The notes under the pieces: model-generated
Database searches by the model: none
Told to the model about the DNA's origin: nothing
What the model saw: the letters and a program-made list of their open reading frames with translations, nothing else
DNA from: Nocardia alba NBRC 108234
Lineage (GTDB): Bacteria > Actinomycetota > Actinomycetes > Mycobacteriales > Mycobacteriaceae
Direction: 5' to 3'
Length of the DNA stretch: 64,000 nt
Assembly (NCBI RefSeq): GCF_001612665.1
Contig: NZ_BDAX01000002.1
Coordinates: 186,001 to 250,000 of the forward strand
Translations under genes and position numbers: made by a program
Part shown: piece by piece, positions 44,386 to 54,762 of the stretch
How positions within the stretch are numbered: the stretch's first letter is position 1
How the letters are laid out: each line of letters opens with the position of its first letter

Positions 44386-44865
44386 ATGGAGCGCCCACAC
44401 CGACCGACCAGCTGGGAAACCCTGCCCACCTGGCTGCTCACCCACACCGCGAACCACGCCCACCGCCTGGTCAGCGAGGGTTTCGCCGCCGTCGACGCCC
44501 GTGGCTATCATTACCGGCTCCTGGCCGCCCTCGACGAGTTCGGCCCCGCCAGCCAAGCCACCCTCGGCCGGCGCAGCGGAATCCACGTCAGCGACATGGT
44601 CGCCACCATCAACGAACTCGCCGACCATGACCTCGTCGAGCGCACCCCCGACCCCACCGACCGCCGTCGCAACGTCATCACCCTCACCGCCCCGGGCAAA
44701 CGCCAACTCCGTCGCCTGGAAAAGCAACTCGCCCACAGCCAAGAAGAACTCCTCGAACCGCTCTCCCCCACCGAGCGAGACCAGCTGACGCACCTGCTGT
44801 CGACCCTGCTGAACCATCACAACCGGCGAACCGGCATCGACGACGAGCGGGCACCCCGAACCTAG
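44386..44865 (+). CDS. MarR-family transcriptional regulator
   Basis: 159 residues. The winged helix runs from about residue 55 to 105 (GPASQATLGRRSGIHVSDMV, then the wing DPTDRRRNVITLT). MarR dimers usually repress a divergent operon and release DNA on binding a phenolic or lipophilic ligand. TAGAGT lies six bases before ATG 44386 and no ribosome site is present, so a leaderless transcript is likely. The large dyad at 44325-44366 is its probable operator, controlling itself and the epoxide hydrolase. Confidence 0.92.
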   Translation: MERPHRPTSWETLPTWLLTHTANHAHRLVSEGFAAVDARGYHYRLLAALDEFGPASQATLGRRSGIHVSDMVATINELADHDLVERTPDPTDRRRNVITLTAPGKRQLRRLEKQLAHSQEELLEPLSPTERDQLTHLLSTLLNHHNRRTGIDDERAPRT

Positions 44866-44893
44866 GCGGTCGGCGCGAGGCGATCGGATGCCA

Positions 44894-45606
44894 TCACACC
44901 GCCAGCTCGCACACCAGCATCTCGTTCGCGCCCACCTGGAACTCGTACTCCACCCGCACAATCCGGCCCTCGATGCCCGACACCGACAGATCGGCGAGCA
45001 ACATCTCGAGTTGCGGATACCGCTGCGAGGAGCCGATCGGCATCAAGGGAAACAGCCGAATCTCGGAGGTAGCGACACGCGCCAATTCGATGATCGATTC
45101 GCGGTGGAAGGCGTAATCGAGGTCGTCGGCGTAGCTGAACAGCAGGTGGGAGCTCAGGACCAAATCGAAGGTGTTGTCGGCGAACGGCAGTGCGGGCAGC
45201 CTGCCTGGGACGTAGCGGTGCGGGAATGCTCGAGTGTCGGTGGCGAAGTGCTCGGCCGACTCGCGACGGGCGCGATGGTGTTCCCCGGGTCGGCGAAGAA
45301 AGTCCAGCGGTAAGCGTCGGCGTGCTCGCGCACATAGCGGTTGCCACGATCGGCCTCCGCGACCGCCGTCGCGGCGACCCGGTCGATACCACTGTCGAAA
45401 TAGGCTATGTCGCAGGCGGTGACATCACCGCCGCGGCGGCTGACCTCGGCGGCGAATCCGGCCGCACCACCGGGGCAGTCCAGAATCCGGCGCTCGAGAT
45501 CGTGGTCGGTGAGCGCGAACATCGCCTGGTACTCGCGCAGCGAGCGCGAGCTGACGAGAATCTCGCCGAAGCCACCGGTCCCCGGCGAGGTGTCGTTGTC
45601 GATCAT
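44894..45606 (-). pseudogene. SAM-dependent methyltransferase broken by a one-base frameshift
   Basis: From ATG 45606 (GGAAGGAC ribosome site) the frame reads FGEILVSSRSLREYQ, ILDCPGGAAGFAAEV (SAM motif I) and HADAYRWTFFADP, then leaves frame. The other frame supplies ESAEHFATDTRAFPHRYVPG, LPFADNTFDLVLSSHLLFSY and the C-terminus to 44894. Adding one G to the GGGG run at 45286-45283 joins both into a 237-residue methyltransferase of normal layout. The gene is 713 bases, exactly one short of a multiple of three. It may be a true pseudogene, or an error in the sequence. Confidence 0.8.
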
Positions 45607-45914
45607 GGTCGTCCTTCCATTCCGGGACCGCCCGTCAGGCCGGAACAGATGTCGTCACGACAGATCTGGCCGCCCTGGAGGCGGCCGAGCACAACTCGGT
45701 CAGCCGCTAGGTCAGCGGCCACCACAGTTGCGCGAACATCATCACCGGAAGATTGAACCACGCGAGAGTTCGCTCGAGTAGGAGATTTCCGCGCTCTGAC
45801 GGATCATGTGGCGGTGAATCAAGATCGATGGAGAACCCAGGCGACGGAATTCGCCGGCACGCTCGAGATCCGAATGCTGGTCCGGCACCTGGTCGTGATG
45901 ATCGGCGGCCCGAA

Positions 45915-46355
45915 GTGAGCCCGACCGAACTCGCGGCTGACCTGGATGAACGGCAGTTCGCCCGGTACGAATGCCCCTGCTGCGCCGAGCCGATCGAGCG
46001 CACCTGGAACATGATCACCCGCGACGGAATCGCCTACGCGGCGTACTTCGCCAACAGCTACCACCACACCGACCAAGCCCACGACACCTGGATCGACGTC
46101 ATCCTGGGGACCTGGGACTCCGAATCCGATGACGATCACGTAACTTTCGGTTGCCGCGTCGGCCCGGTACAGAGCAACCCGTCCCCCGCGGCGACCCTGG
46201 TCCAAGCATGCCTGGACGGATCCGCCGATGATGTACACGGGACGGTGCTCTCGCGAAGGGACGGCCTGGCCCACCCGCGCCTACCAGAATTCTGGGATGT
46301 CGTCGACTTCGTCCTGGCCAACGACCCGACCGTCACCGCTCACCTGTACGGGTAG
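45915..46355 (+). CDS. Conserved hypothetical protein with CPCC motif
   Basis: 146 residues from GTG 45915. It contains YECPCCAEPIERTWNMI near residues 19-35, then AYFANSYHHTDQAHDTWIDVILGTW and a C-terminal helix WDVVDFVLAND. The single CPCC could be half of a metal site, but no second cysteine pair is visible. The frame is open back to 45753, but that part is low-complexity and Arg-rich, and no ribosome site is evident for any start. No function can be assigned. Confidence 0.55.
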   Translation: MSPTELAADLDERQFARYECPCCAEPIERTWNMITRDGIAYAAYFANSYHHTDQAHDTWIDVILGTWDSESDDDHVTFGCRVGPVQSNPSPAATLVQACLDGSADDVHGTVLSRRDGLAHPRLPEFWDVVDFVLANDPTVTAHLYG

Positions 46356-46391
46356 CCAAGGGGTCATCCGGTGCGGATGACCCCGCGTGTA

Positions 46392-47513
46392 TCAGCCGAC
46401 TGGGCTGTGCCCCAACAGAACTCGCCCACTGAAACGAGTCTGCTTGGCGCGCGGCAACGGGTGGAACTGGCAGCCGTGGATATCGCGGTAGAGCCGTTCG
46501 AGGTCGCAGGCGCGGGAATAGCCCGCGCCGCCGGTGGCCTCGATGGCCAGCCGGACGGTGGTGATGAGCGCGTCGGCCGCGACAGTCTTGCGGCACAGCG
46601 CACGGGCGGCGTAGGTATCGGTGTTGGGGAAGTTCAGGTTCTCCGACGCGATGAACATGGCATCGATGAGGTCCTCGGCGGTGGTGTAGGCGTTGAGCAT
46701 CTCGCCCGCCGACTGCACCGTGTGGGCGTCGGACCGACCCTCCAGCAGACTCGCGGTGAGCTCGACAGCGGCGTCGGCGACCCCGAGGTAGGCGGCCAGA
46801 ACCAGGGGAAGAGCCGCGCCGATCACCACATTCAGCACCGGCGGCCACGGACCGGCCGGGCGGGTCATCGAGATCGCGGCATCCGGTACGAACACCTCGT
46901 CGAGCACGACCGTATGCGAACCGCTCGCCCGCAGACCGAACGAATCCCAGGTCTTGTCGATGCTCACCCCCGCGGCGGCCAACGGTATCGCGAAATGCAG
47001 CACCTCCCCGTCACAGCGAACACTGGTGACGAGCACGTCGCCCACCTCGCATCCACTCGCGGGCGCCTTGCGCGCGCTCACCCGACACCCACCATCCACG
47101 CGCACGGCCTGCCCGTTGGAATCGACCCAATCCGAGGCGCCGGTACTGACCAGAATCGCCCCACCGGCCACCTTCGCGAACACCGCCGAAGCATCCACCC
47201 CGTGGTTGTGCCGCCACACCTGCGCGGCTACCAGGTGCGAGTGCATCGCGAACGCGACCGCCGTCGACGGATCATGCCTGCCGAGTTCGCGCAGAATCTC
47301 CCCCATCTCCCGATGAGAGGCGCCCCCACCGCCGAACTCGACCGGCACGAGCGCCGCGGACAGACCGCTCGCCCGCAATCGATCGAACGCGGCGACCGAG
47401 ATCTCGCCGGTGCGGTCGCGCTCAGCGACCTCGAGTCGCAAGGTTTCACCGATCTCGCGGGCCACCGAAACCCGGTCGGTGCTGGACGTGGTGTCAGAAA
47501 TTGTGGAAGTCAT
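46392..47513 (-). CDS. Acyl-CoA dehydrogenase family flavoprotein
   Basis: 373 residues. N-terminal helices (AAFDRLRASGLSAALVPVEFGG), the middle beta domain (VLVTSVRCDGEVLHFAIPL, DSFGLRASGSHTVVLDEVFV) and the C-terminal helical domain ending GGAGYSRACDLERLYRDIHG are typical for acyl-CoA dehydrogenases using FAD. ATG 47513 is chosen because the upstream extension overlaps operator sequences. The divergent HxlR gene and two matching palindromes between them predict regulated expression. The acyl substrate is unknown. Confidence 0.9.
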   Translation of the reverse strand: MTSTISDTTSSTDRVSVAREIGETLRLEVAERDRTGEISVAAFDRLRASGLSAALVPVEFGGGGASHREMGEILRELGRHDPSTAVAFAMHSHLVAAQVWRHNHGVDASAVFAKVAGGAILVSTGASDWVDSNGQAVRVDGGCRVSARKAPASGCEVGDVLVTSVRCDGEVLHFAIPLAAAGVSIDKTWDSFGLRASGSHTVVLDEVFVPDAAISMTRPAGPWPPVLNVVIGAALPLVLAAYLGVADAAVELTASLLEGRSDAHTVQSAGEMLNAYTTAEDLIDAMFIASENLNFPNTDTYAARALCRKTVAADALITTVRLAIEATGGAGYSRACDLERLYRDIHGCQFHPLPRAKQTRFSGRVLLGHSPVG

Positions 47514-47547
47514 GTTTCGAAGGTAGGAAGCGCCGCGATAACCAGAT

Positions 47548-47585
47548 AGTCCAGAAAGTGGACTCTCCCGGTCCAGAAAGCGGAC
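47548..47585. promoter_or_regulatory. Two HxlR operator boxes
   Basis: AGTCCAGAAAGTGGACT (47548-47564) and GTCCAGAAAGCGGAC (47571-47585) share GTCCAGAAAG-N-GGAC with dyad arms GTCC/GGAC. They start 22 bp apart, two helical turns, between the divergent acyl-CoA dehydrogenase and HxlR genes. Confidence 0.8.
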
Positions 47586-47630
47586 CCCGTCGATACGACG
47601 CAGGAGCAAACGCCGACCACCGAGGTGCCC

Positions 47631-48329
47631 ATGACGATCACGACCGCAGGCTACGGCCAGTACTGCCCCATCTCCCGCGCTCTCGACGTGCTCGGCGAGC
47701 GGTGGTCGTTGCTCATCCTGCGCGACCTGTTCCTCGGCACCACCCGCTTCAACGACCTCGCGCGCGGCCTACCGGGCCTGTCGCGCAGCCTGCTCGCCAA
47801 ACGGCTGCGTCAGTTCGAACGCGCCGGACTCATCGACAAAATCGGCGCCGATCACCTGCTCACCGAAGCGGGCAGCCAACTCGAACCCATCCTGTTCGGC
47901 CTCGGCGAATGGGGCGCGCGCTGGACCTTCGGCGCACCACAGGAGGAAGAACTCGACGCCGCCCTGCTCGTGTGGTGGATGCACACCCGCGTCGACACCT
48001 CGATGCTGCCCGGCAGACGGCAGGTGCTGCACGTCCGGTTCACCGACGACGTTCGCCGCTTCTGGATCGTGATCGAAAGCGCGGTGCCGTCGGTGTGCGA
48101 GACCGATCCCGGCTACCCCGTCGACGTCACGATCAGCGCGGATGTCGCCGGACTCTACGAGGTGTGGTTGGGGCGCATGCCGCTCACACACGCGCAACGC
48201 ACGGGACGGATCACCTTCACCGGCCCGGCCGCGCTGACCCGCCGCATGCCCGCCGTGTTACGGCTGAGTCCGGTGGCCGGCTACGTCGCGACCACGGCCC
48301 ACCCGGAACAACGGACCCGCGCGTCGTGA
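47631..48329 (+). CDS. HxlR-family regulator with C-terminal extension
   Basis: 232 residues, nearly twice the common HxlR length. Residues 8-95 are the winged helix (YCPISRALDVLGERWSLLIL, RSLLAKRLRQFERAGLI), with a cysteine at position 11 that in some HxlR proteins senses electrophiles or disulfide stress. Residues 110-220 form a second domain with an SCP2-like pattern. ATG 47631 is given; GTG 47625 is alternative. Divergent from acyl-CoA dehydrogenase and preceded by two operator boxes. Confidence 0.88.
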   Translation: MTITTAGYGQYCPISRALDVLGERWSLLILRDLFLGTTRFNDLARGLPGLSRSLLAKRLRQFERAGLIDKIGADHLLTEAGSQLEPILFGLGEWGARWTFGAPQEEELDAALLVWWMHTRVDTSMLPGRRQVLHVRFTDDVRRFWIVIESAVPSVCETDPGYPVDVTISADVAGLYEVWLGRMPLTHAQRTGRITFTGPAALTRRMPAVLRLSPVAGYVATTAHPEQRTRAS

Positions 48330-48347
48330 GACGAAAAGTACTGCCGC

Positions 48348-48899
48348 TCAGCTCGATACAGCCCGCCCGGCGATTTCCATCGCCCAGCGGTACAACGCTA
48401 CCGGATCTCCCAGCGTCGCTCGCGCTTCAGGTCGCGTGAGAACGCCGTTCGCCGCGGACAACAGGTCGTAGAGGTTCAAATGCACCCACTCCCACAGCAT
48501 GCTGTCGAAGTTGTAGGACATCATCGCCCGTTCGACGCGACCACGGATCTCGACGATCTCCTGCGCGGCGAGTCCCACCCCGAGCAACCGCGCTTCGGTC
48601 GCCCGCTGGTCCTCGTCATCGAACCAGGTGTCGAGAAACGGTTCGAGCAGATCAGCCCAGACATCGAGGCGCCGTCGCACCGCGATCGTGTTGCGTCGGC
48701 AGAAATCGTCGAGCGCGGGTCGATGCTCGGCGTGCACGAACAGCATTTCACCGGTGACGGTACGCAGGTGTGGGGGTATCGCGCCCGGATCGGCTTCGGT
48801 GATCGCCGATACCTCGATCACCCCGTCGGGGTACACCAACGCGCCCGCGAAAGGGTAGTCGACGAAACGAATCTCCGTGTCGGCGATGTCCACCTGCAT
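48348..48899 (-). CDS. Hypothetical helical protein
   Basis: 183 residues from ATG 48899 (GTG 48902 adjacent). Begins MQVDIADTEIRFVDYPFAGA with short beta strands, then is mainly helical (NFDSMLWEWVHLNLYDLLSA). No signal peptide, no membrane helix and no recognised family. It is convergent with the HxlR gene. The upstream 130 bases are AT-rich and shared with the leaderless small gene at 49029, so both are transcribed outward from one promoter region. Confidence 0.6.
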   Translation of the reverse strand: MQVDIADTEIRFVDYPFAGALVYPDGVIEVSAITEADPGAIPPHLRTVTGEMLFVHAEHRPALDDFCRRNTIAVRRRLDVWADLLEPFLDTWFDDEDQRATEARLLGVGLAAQEIVEIRGRVERAMMSYNFDSMLWEWVHLNLYDLLSAANGVLTRPEARATLGDPVALYRWAMEIAGRAVSS

Positions 48900-49028
48900 C
48901 ACTCCATGATGTCGAGTCGAACACGCTCCGACCGGGCGTCATGAACAATATGGAACAAAACGTGTCGGTCATCACTACTTGTCACGTCATGTTGGCAGCC
49001 GCCGTAATCAAAACGTTAGGATTCGACC

Positions 49029-49268
49029 ATGGTGCGTACCGGAGCAGTAACCTCACAGCCGTACGAGCCGAATGCTTCACTGCCCCAACATCATCCAGCG
49101 CGCCTCGAACTCGTCAGCGAAGCCGCGGGCGCCCCTCCGGCACCAGCCGCGGAGGTCGACGACAACTTCCCGCGCCTCGGCGACACCAGCTTCCTCACCG
49201 GCGCGGCCCGACACCGCCTCGCCGCCTACATCCACACCCAGCTCGCCGAACTCGAAGAGATGCCCTGA
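49029..49268 (+). CDS. Small protein encoded upstream of a recombinase
   Basis: 79 residues, beginning MVRTGAVTSQPYEP and ending in a helix (GAARHRLAAYIHTQLAELEE). TAGGAT lies six bases before ATG 49029, a leaderless layout, with TTGGCA 19 bases farther upstream. It precedes the tyrosine recombinase by 75 bases on the same strand. No family recognised. A partner or regulator of the recombinase is a guess from position only. Confidence 0.5.
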   Translation: MVRTGAVTSQPYEPNASLPQHHPARLELVSEAAGAPPAPAAEVDDNFPRLGDTSFLTGAARHRLAAYIHTQLAELEEMP

Positions 49269-49343
49269 CAGCGCGCCGATGGCATAAGCTGCGACGCCGG
49301 TAACCATCGGCGACAGCGGCGATTCACCCGAGGAGATGCGAGC

Positions 49344-50546
49344 TTGAGCGACGCAGCGGTGGTGCTTCCCGAGCAAGTCCGCACCGAACTGCGGCGCGGA
49401 GTGCGCAGCGTCCTCGTCGACACCGCCGCCCTGCGCCTGGTCCGCGAACGCTTCGACGACACCCAGGCAGGCGCGCTGCGCCGCTACCTCGAAGCGTCCC
49501 AATCGGCGAACACCCTGCGCGCCTACCGCACCGACTGGATCGCCTGGGCAGGCTGGTGCGCGGCCGAACACCGACAGGCACTGCCCGCCGATCCACTCGA
49601 CGTAGCCGTCTACATCGCCGCCTCCGCCGACGCCCGACGAGGAAACGGCACATGGGCATTCAGCCCCGCCACCCTGGACCGCAAGTCCGCCGCCATCGCC
49701 GCGGTCCACGCCGCCAACGGACTTCCCTCCCCGACCCGCTCCGACGTCGTCCGGCTCACCCTGCGTGGCATCCGCCGCACTCGACGCACCCCGCCGACCC
49801 GCAAACGACCGGTCCTGCTGCACACCCTCGACCAGCTGCTCGCCGAACTCCCCGAACCCGGCTGGCCCACCGAACCCGCACGCCGCCGCGACAGGCTGGC
49901 ACTGCTGGTCGGCTTCGCCGGCGCACTGCGCCGCAGCGAACTCGCGGGCCTGCGCATCGGCGACGTGCACGCGCGCACCGACCACACCACCGGCGAACCA
50001 CTGCTCGTCGTCCACCTACCGACCACGAAAACCGACCCGACCGGTGTCGCCGAACAGCGCATCGCCCTGCCCCGTGGCAAACACCCACGCACCTGCCCGA
50101 TCTGCGCGTTCGCCGACTGGGTCCGGCTCCTGGAAATCCGCGCCGACACCGGCGACACCGGCACCCGATCCTGGACAACCGACAACCTCGCCACCGACCC
50201 CACGATCCACCGCTGCCACGGCTTCACCGGAACCCGGCTCAGCACCGACTCGGACCGGCCACTGTTCCCCACCATCAACCGGCACGGCTCGATCGGCGAC
50301 TCCGCACTGTCGGGCCGAGCCGTCGCCGAGCTCGTCAAGCGCTACGCGGCCCGCGCCGGCCTCGACCCCGACCTGTTCTCGGGACACTCCCTGCGCGCCG
50401 GCTTCGCCACCCAGGCCGCCCTCGGCGGCGCCAGCGACCGCGAGATCATGCGCCAGGGCCGCTGGGCCAACCCCCGCACCGTGCACGGCTACATCCGCAC
50501 CGCGAACCCCCTCGAAGACAACGCCGTCACCAAACTCGGCCTCTGA
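49344..50546 (+). CDS. Tyrosine recombinase / integrase
   Basis: 400 residues. The catalytic Arg is in AGALRRSELAGL (about 196), the H-x-x-R in SGHSLRAGFATQAA and the final W/H and Tyr in RWANPRTVHGYIR. The N-terminal SAM-like domain is NTLRAYRTDWIAWAGWC. TTG 49344 follows GAGGAG and starts just before the conserved part. A CPIC motif sits in an insertion near residue 250. Such integrases catalyse site-specific insertion or excision. No att site, tRNA or intact element is visible nearby, so it may be a stranded integrase or a stand-alone recombinase. Confidence 0.92.
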   Translation: MSDAAVVLPEQVRTELRRGVRSVLVDTAALRLVRERFDDTQAGALRRYLEASQSANTLRAYRTDWIAWAGWCAAEHRQALPADPLDVAVYIAASADARRGNGTWAFSPATLDRKSAAIAAVHAANGLPSPTRSDVVRLTLRGIRRTRRTPPTRKRPVLLHTLDQLLAELPEPGWPTEPARRRDRLALLVGFAGALRRSELAGLRIGDVHARTDHTTGEPLLVVHLPTTKTDPTGVAEQRIALPRGKHPRTCPICAFADWVRLLEIRADTGDTGTRSWTTDNLATDPTIHRCHGFTGTRLSTDSDRPLFPTINRHGSIGDSALSGRAVAELVKRYAARAGLDPDLFSGHSLRAGFATQAALGGASDREIMRQGRWANPRTVHGYIRTANPLEDNAVTKLGL

Positions 50547-50733
50547 ATCCGCGCTCAGGATCGGTCCGCGGCGCTTAGCCCTCCCCATCCGGCTAGCGGA
50601 AGACGCCGTCACCGGCGACGCAATCAGCGGCGGACAGCTCGGCCTCGGCGCGGGCGCGGTCCGTGCCCACTGGGGGTCCAAGTAGCATCCGCCGAAAATC
50701 GGGCGGATATGGCGTAGTTGCTGGTCCAGGTCA

Positions 50734-50908
50734 TCAATTCGGGGATGGCGCTGGGCGGTCGAGGTGGCGGTAGATGGTTTTGCGGGAGACGCTGAACGTT
50801 TCGGCTATCTGAGCGACCGTGTAGCGGCATTTGCCGTGTCCGTCGGTTTCGTCATGCATCTGGCGTGCTTTGAACGCCTGCAACTCCGTCAGTGCTCGCC
50901 GGGCGCCG
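50734..50908 (-). pseudogene. C-terminal remnant of a serine recombinase
   Basis: The last 55 codons of a minus-strand frame read GARRALTELQAFKARQM, then YTVAQIAETFSVSRKTIYRH, the helix-turn-helix that ends resolvase/invertase-type serine recombinases. No catalytic domain precedes it; the upstream frame is antisense-like noise. It is a truncated mobile-element relic, 190 bases beyond the end of the tyrosine recombinase. Confidence 0.7.
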
Positions 50909-51046
50909 ACAGACCGGCACGCCCTGCAGTCAATCCGAGTCCTCCCCGTCCGTGTAGGCCCCGGCCTGGACGAACTACTGTCGGGGTCGGGGGCCAACAC
51001 GGCTGCTCGCGGGACGCACTGTTGGTACTGCGCCGTAGCCGCATGG

Positions 51047-51505
51047 TCAGTCCGAGGCGACGTGATCCTGGTACTGATCGACAAGGTGCCGGTAGAAGCC
51101 ATTACTCGGGTCCTGAATCGAGATGGGCCGCAGACCGAGGCTGACGTGCCCTCCAACCGCAGTCGAGTACCCGTCCCTGTCGACTCCGAGATCGGCCACA
51201 ATCGCTTGCGTCAGTTCGTCTAGCTCGGCATCGGTCGCGTAGACGGCCAGGCTGCATTCGACTGGCAAGGTCGACGGGTCGATATTCTCTCCGAACGCCC
51301 TCTGCGCGAATGCCGCGATCTCGATGGATGGACCGTACTCGGTGTAGCAGGGAATGCGGTTCACCCCGCGGACGCGGTGAGCACTCTCCTCGAGAGCTCG
51401 TGCGATCGGGGGGATTTCTTCGCTGTCGACGGAATCGTGCGTCGTCGTTCCTGGCCCCAGGCCGACCACGATCTGCCAGACCGAGCGGTCATCGTCGTCG
51501 TCCAT
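51047..51505 (-). CDS. Hypothetical acidic protein
   Basis: 152 residues from ATG 51505, which has AGAAGGG at good distance; ATG 51523 is upstream in frame. Starts MDDDDDRSVWQIVVGLGPG, has an IARALEESAHRVRGVNRIP helix and ends QYQDHVASD. No signal peptide or membrane helix and no family recognised. Its start overlaps the end of a small possible ORF on the same strand. Confidence 0.55.
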   Translation of the reverse strand: MDDDDDRSVWQIVVGLGPGTTTHDSVDSEEIPPIARALEESAHRVRGVNRIPCYTEYGPSIEIAAFAQRAFGENIDPSTLPVECSLAVYATDAELDELTQAIVADLGVDRDGYSTAVGGHVSLGLRPISIQDPSNGFYRHLVDQYQDHVASD

Positions 51506-51523
51506 GCGCGACCCTTCTGTCAT

Positions 51524-51766
51524 TTACTTCTTCCACGTCTTTTCTGTGTTGCAGTGCTTGACTTTCCATCCGCGCTCTGCGGCGGCTTGGGCTTTGGCCT
51601 TGGCATCCTTCACTGCATCGACCTCGTTCACCCTCGGACTCGAGCTGCTTGACCCGGGCCGCCAGCAGACTGGTTTTCCCGCTACCTTCGAACTTCTGCG
51701 GACCCTTGGCGTGTGGATGATCGCAGCAGCCCCGGACATCTGTGGCCCACAACGATTAGCGGCCAC
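51524..51766 (-). pseudogene. Possible frameshifted small ORF
   Basis: Frame one reads SGKTSLLAARVKQLESE and frame two VDAVKDAKAKAQAAAERGWK to a TAA at 51524. Removing one G from a GGG run near the join would link them into a short coiled-coil-like protein. Neither half matches a family I know, so this is a weak call made from amino-acid texture and adjacency only. Confidence 0.3.
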
Positions 51767-51868
51767 CCAGGAGGTTGCCCGGGCGGCCGCTAACTTCTGT
51801 CTGACGGTCTGGTGTGGTCGGATCGGTGGACGATCACTCGTCGGTGATGCTGGTCGAGCAGGTCACGC

Positions 51869-52255
51869 TCAGGAGCGCTGGGCGTGGTTCTGGCCTGCGC
51901 ACGCACAGTCCCGCTTGATCACGACCCTGGTGACGTTGCCACCGACGCTGTAGTAACGGTTGCTCTGCGCTCCCGCACTCCAGACCAACGCCCCGCCCGA
52001 GTTGTACATCCACACCGAGTACGTGGTCGAGCAGATCGAGCCACCACAGTTGCGGTTCGCCCACAGATTCAGAGTGAAGGCGGGGTGACCGTTCGGCCAG
52101 TTCATGGTGGTGGTCACGTCCGAATCGATCGCACCCCACGCATTGTTATAAGTGCCCGCTGACGCGACGCCGGAACTCGCTACCGAAACCGCGAAAGCAG
52201 CCATACATCCGGCAACGAGCACACGTGCCCTGGTCATCGAGAGAATCCTGGTCAC
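51869..52255 (-). CDS. Small secreted protein with two cysteine pairs
   Basis: 128 residues from GTG 52255, seven bases after a GGGGG ribosome site. A Sec signal peptide (RVLVAGCMAAFAVSVASSGV, then ASA before GTYNN) predicts a mature protein of about 95 residues. It holds NCGGSIC and DCAC, enough for two disulfides, with Trp, Tyr and Asn-rich strands between. No family recognised. An alternative start is the in-frame ATG downstream at about 52237. Extracellular function unknown. Confidence 0.65.
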   Translation of the reverse strand: MTRILSMTRARVLVAGCMAAFAVSVASSGVASAGTYNNAWGAIDSDVTTTMNWPNGHPAFTLNLWANRNCGGSICSTTYSVWMYNSGGALVWSAGAQSNRYYSVGGNVTRVVIKRDCACAGQNHAQRS

Positions 52256-52603
52256 CACACAACCCCCTTGTGGTAGATGAAAATTAGGCTGCATCGAACG
52301 GTACGGGGACCGCGCGCGCCCGGGTATCGGCCGAACGACCGACCTGCCCCGCTCGGCACCGGCTGTACCCTCACCAGCCTTCGAGCTGAGATCGTCGACA
52401 CCACCCCATCGCGGACAGATCGACAGCGGCTACGTGCTAGTGGCCGCCTCCGCCGAGCAGGTACGAAACCCGCGCGGCTGCACGCTGATACGCATCAAGT
52501 GCGGCCGGATCTCGTCGGCGCGCTGATACCCAGGCCGGCCAGTCGTGCTAGCTGGCTGGGCTACTGCTGCTACCAGTCACCAGCTGCGTATTTGTCCTCG
52601 CCG
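52256..52603. other. Gap without a convincing gene
   Basis: About 350 bases. A plus-strand frame of 113 codons is open but shows no family resemblance and its composition looks like out-of-frame reading. It presumably carries the promoter of the secreted-protein gene. Confidence 0.5.
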
Positions 52604-54251
<1,648 letters not shown>

Positions 54252-54282
54252 ACGAACCGACGATCTGGAAATGGAGCACCTC

Positions 54283-54675
54283 ATGGACTTGGCCCTATCG
54301 ACCACCCTGCGCACCAGCTTCGAGGACGCGATCGAGGCCACCCGCACTGCGCTGGCCGAGCAAGGATTCGGCATCCTCACCGAGATCGATATGCGCGCGA
54401 CGCTGCAAGCCAAACTCGGCCACGAGATGGAGGACTACCACATCCTCGGCGCCTGCAACCCGCCCCTGGCCCACCGCGCGATCGACATCGACCGCCAGAT
54501 CGGGCTGCTGCTGCCCTGCAACGTCGTGGTCCGCCGCGACCGAACCGACCCCGAGACAATCGTGATCGAAGCGATGAATCCCGAACTCCTGGTCGAGGCC
54601 ACCGGACAACCTGGCCTCGACCCGATCGCGAACGAGGCCACCACTCGGCTGCGTGCCGCGCTGGCGGCCCTGTAG
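54283..54675 (+). CDS. DUF302 family protein
   Basis: 130 residues. DUF302 features are TSFEDAIEATRTALAEQGFG, ILTEIDMRATLQAKLG, YHILGACNPPLAHRAI and a GLLLPCNVVVR strand. DUF302 proteins are small cytoplasmic alpha/beta proteins of unknown activity that often neighbour CsoR-family regulators or sulfur-metabolism genes. Two cysteines (in GACN and LPCN) could be reactive. ATG 54283 is preferred because GGAG lies seven bases before it. Predicted to be under control of the upstream regulator. Confidence 0.85.
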   Translation: MDLALSTTLRTSFEDAIEATRTALAEQGFGILTEIDMRATLQAKLGHEMEDYHILGACNPPLAHRAIDIDRQIGLLLPCNVVVRRDRTDPETIVIEAMNPELLVEATGQPGLDPIANEATTRLRAALAAL

Positions 54676-54762
54676 CCACGACACTTTGCGGCTATCGCCG
54701 CGAGTGTCCGCCCAGATCGGTTAGAAAAGGGTGCCGTGCACCTGCAACGCCCGGATATCCGG

